Shown piece after piece: positions 61,380-64,000 of a stretch of 64,000 nucleotides of DNA. The notes under the pieces are model-generated. The model was not told the origin of the DNA. It saw only the letters and a program-made list of their open reading frames with translations, and ran no database searches. Origin of the DNA: Alligator mississippiensis (Eukaryota > Chordata > Crocodylia > Alligatoridae). The stretch lies in the NCBI RefSeq assembly GCF_030867095.1, contig NC_081826.1, positions 42,882,001 to 42,946,000 of the forward strand, written 5' to 3'. Both the position numbers and the translations under genes were made by a program. Numbering within the stretch: position 1 is the stretch's first letter; each line of letters opens with the position of its first letter.

Positions 61380-62440
61380 ACACTACAAACATCAATCCTT
61401 GAATTCCCTAGGGAGGGAAGCAGTGGTTTGTTTGCTTGGGAAGAGAGGATTGTTGCTTTTTGTTTTCTTTTTCCTTTTCCTCACAGCCCTCTGAAAGACT
61501 GCATATCTAGAATAGGAAAAAGATATAAAAATAGGCTGAAGCTTGAATGGCAGCTTTCACAGCCCTTAACTGATATAATAGCTAAATCTCAGTTCCTTCC
61601 AAAGAACATAATATTTTATTTTAATGTGTCAGATGACACAAAGCATAAAGAAGATAATAATAAAGAAGGATTTATTTCTGTTTTTTAGCTCAACTTTAAT
61701 TAAACCTCCTACACTCTGATTGGATGTAGTTAAGTTATGTCTACAATCATGCCAGGGGAAAAAAAATCCAAATTCAGGATAAGCTTACACTATTGACAGT
61801 TAGTTACACTACACCAAATAGAAGTTGCTCTGAGACGAGACACGAAAAACCAAATCCCATCTTTCAAATGCCAAAGATGGAAAATATCAAGGTTTTGTTT
61901 GAGTAGAATTTGTATTTTTAGAAAGGACTGTCCAGGCAATAGCTGCTGTAGAAATGACACTCATCTTCACCATAGCTTTGATAGCTCTCACTGGGTGTTT
62001 TACTCACAATACTCTTACATAAATTTGTCATCACTAGCTTATTTTGCCCTCTACTGGTCACTGGCCCAAGTTCCACTCAGAGCAACTGAGTGATCAGTTT
62101 CTCTACCTGCTACGTTCTATTTTGGAACTATCTGACCTCCAAACCTTATACAGCACAGCACTACAAATGTACCGGAGAGCACGTTAACTATTCTGTCTGT
62201 AGGATTATCTTTGTACGTCCTCCCAAGTTCACCCTTTTGTAATACAGTTTCCCCAGGTGCCAAATCAGGATAATACCCACTTATCCCTTTCCTCAAAGGA
62301 AGCATCATATGGGTTAATTGACACTGATGCAACTTTTAACATTTTAAAAGCATTATACAAGTTATACCCTCACTTTATTTTCACAGGAGTCCTACTGACA
62401 TCAAAGTGCCACTGCTATTAAAAGCAGAAGAGTTGTGGTG
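61380..62440. other. Intergenic DNA, no gene recognised
   Basis: AT-rich, no recognised repeat or exon; the 86-codon frame at 61428 has no domain. Confidence 0.45.
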
Positions 62441-62532
62441 ATGCTGTAGCCATAATGGTCCAAAAAAAAAAATGAGACAAGCAAAGACTTTTGTGAACAT
62501 TATCTTTTATTGGACCAGCTGTATAGTTATGT
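62441..62532 (+). mobile_element. Short tRNA-like SINE, copy 3 (long form)
   Basis: Plus strand ATGCTGTAGCCATAATGGTC, an A-run, AGACAAGCAAAGACTTTTGT, then ATTATCTTTTATTGGACCAG. The head matches the 61299 copy, but the similarity continues about 30 bases further (TTTTATTGGACCARCT), so this is a longer form of the family. Confidence 0.6.
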
Positions 62533-63314
62533 CAAATTGTAATGAATTATGACAATAGAGTAGGCAACTGTTGATCCTCTGGATCATGGTGTACATGTAA
62601 GAGGCCTAGCCAGGTGCCTAATTAATCTGCTTGTACAGAGTCCTACGACCATCACACCAAGACCTTCAATGCATAAGCCTAAGCAAGAGTATGGAGGAGT
62701 AGCGAGTGCCTAAGACCCACCATCCCCACTTTAGACCACTGAGGCAGAATCCAAAGGCCAGACCGAGTCCAGATGTTCAGTTCCTCAATGGTTGTAGCTT
62801 GTGCCACTTATTTATTAGCAAGATCTAACACCTCAGTGAGGGCACATTTCTGTCAGGCTGATGTCCCTTAGCCTTTCTCCAACCAAGCAGTACCTACAAG
62901 GTAGTGTGGGCTAAGGTTTTAAGGTGCCCTATTACTCACCTTACTCTGAGGGTTGCAACATCTTGATATAAGAGCTACCCCACTACAAATAGCCCCACCA
63001 CACTGCTACCAGGCCCTCCAGTGAGGTAGTTTACAGTCATACCCAGAACCAGACACTATAACTGACTACAAAAACACTAATTTGAATTTTTTAATGGATT
63101 TTTGTTTAGTGAGCATATAAAAATATTTTTGTATTCAAAACCAGTGGATAAGAGCATGTATTAATCACCACTATCATTCAGAAAAGAGTAAAATGCTATT
63201 TTTTGGTACAGTCTAGTAAAATAGACCTTCAGCTGGTGTAAATCAGCAGAAGTCCATGTACTGGATTGCATGCTTGCAAGACTGCACTAGGATTCTGGTT
63301 ATGATTTACCAGAC

Positions 63315-63588
63315 CAATGTAGCTCAACCTTTCTAGACTCAAGGCACCTGTCGATAGACAGAAGTCACCCCTCCGTAACTGAGTAGCACCCCATTCAGAA
63401 CTATCTTATTATAGTGCTTACCTCCTTGCACAGGGGCTGGGTAGTGGGGGGCGGAGGACTGGCCAGGGACTGAGCCAGACCCCACATTTATCTCCTCCCA
63501 CCTGGCTGATCACCTCACATCCCAGTGCACCCTCCAAAGGATCTTGCAGCACTCCTGGGTACCTCAGTGCCCTGGCTGAGAATTACTG
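63315..63588. mobile_element. Probable old hAT MITE
   Basis: The left end reads CAATGTAGCTCAACCTTTCT and the right end GCCCTGGCTGAGAATTACTG, inverted relatives of CAGTGGTTCTCAACC-type ends. The interior is short and GC-rich. No clean target duplication. Confidence 0.45.
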
Positions 63589-64000
63589 ACTAATTTTTTA
63601 GTTTAGGATTTTTTTAAAGGAATCAATCCAGATATTAAACAAGAATTGTAGAGCAAAGTTATGTGTACAATTGTATTTGAACAGTCATTTTTTTAACATA
63701 TTATTTACACATGATCATTTTAAAATTAGTTTTCCTTGCTCAAATAGTTTCCTTTGCCCTTATACAATACTCAGTTATTTCTTGTCATTGACTTATATTT
63801 ATTCTAATTGCATCTATTTCTTTACTTGCATTGGCCATGCTGTCTTCTTGGAGATAACATCAAGAGTGACAGATGAAAATATTCACAAATATCAAAAGCA
63901 ATCCTGTCAATAGATTTACCTTGCTGAATGCATCCTTGCGCTTGATATTTTTAAAGAGGAATTGTTCCTGGAGATGCAATTTGTTATTTATTGATATTAG
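63589..64000. other. Intergenic DNA, no feature recognised
   Basis: AT-rich window edge; nothing identified. Confidence 0.45.

Noticed and set aside
41000-64000. Exons of NDUFAF6, the gene expected upstream of PLEKHF2 by synteny
   Set aside because: I looked for the conserved C-terminal residues on the minus strand and found none; it probably lies beyond the window.
1-64000. Complete endogenous retrovirus or Polinton
   Set aside because: Only two solo LTRs were found; no gag, pol, env, integrase or capsid-like frames occur in the window.
1-64000. CRISPR arrays or prokaryotic operons
   Set aside because: No regularly spaced direct repeats and no prokaryotic gene organisation; the sequence is vertebrate.

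Overview
This is a vertebrate nuclear window, most likely crocodilian; a turtle or other sauropsid cannot be excluded from sequence alone. The evidence is an intact vertebrate PLEKHF2 coding exon, an LTR/LINE/DNA-transposon mix dominated by CR1 LINEs and hAT-type DNA transposons, two related solo LTRs with 5-bp target duplications, and a short repeat whose head matches the 5' end of U2 snRNA (snRNA-headed SINEs are known from crocodilians). No bacterial, phage or CRISPR features are present.

The only protein-coding gene I can support is PLEKHF2 (Phafin2) on the minus strand. Its whole coding sequence lies in one exon at 7047-7799, with a splice acceptor just upstream at 7814. A CpG island at about 39.1-40.1 kb, with Sp1 boxes, a YY1 motif in gene-sense orientation and a strong splice donor at 39745, is the inferred promoter and non-coding first exon. 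This implies a single intron of about 32 kb, so most of the left two-thirds of the window is PLEKHF2 intron. The 3' UTR runs left from 7046, with the first canonical poly(A) signal at about 5.5 kb. The right third (41-64 kb) looks intergenic, upstream of the gene.

Layout: 1-4.9 kb, unique AT-rich sequence with one GC-rich inverted-repeat element (1.58-2.08 kb); 5-7.8 kb, PLEKHF2 3' UTR and CDS; 7.8-39.7 kb, intron holding two palindromic hAT elements (14.4-16.0 and 17.3-18.4 kb), two solo LTRs each nested in an older hAT (15.3 and 28.3 kb), CR1 fragments, two Tigger-like MITEs (21.6 and 34.1 kb), a U2-headed sequence (33.3 kb) and microsatellites; 39.1-40.1 kb, CpG island; 40.2-40.7 kb, antisense-gene-side CR1; 42-64 kb, intergenic sequence with further hAT elements (43, 48.5, 49.5, 50.3, 55.5 kb), CR1 copies (47.2, 53.1, 53.9 kb) including a three-level nest at 52.7-54.9 kb, and tRNA-derived short repeats (46.0, 51.4, 61.3, 62.4 kb).

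The most unusual structure is a family of 0.8-1.5 kb hAT elements that are near-complete palindromes (four copies in two pairs), together with a second hAT group that has different ends but related GC-rich arms. I found no convincing new biochemical system; the noteworthy material is transposon architecture.
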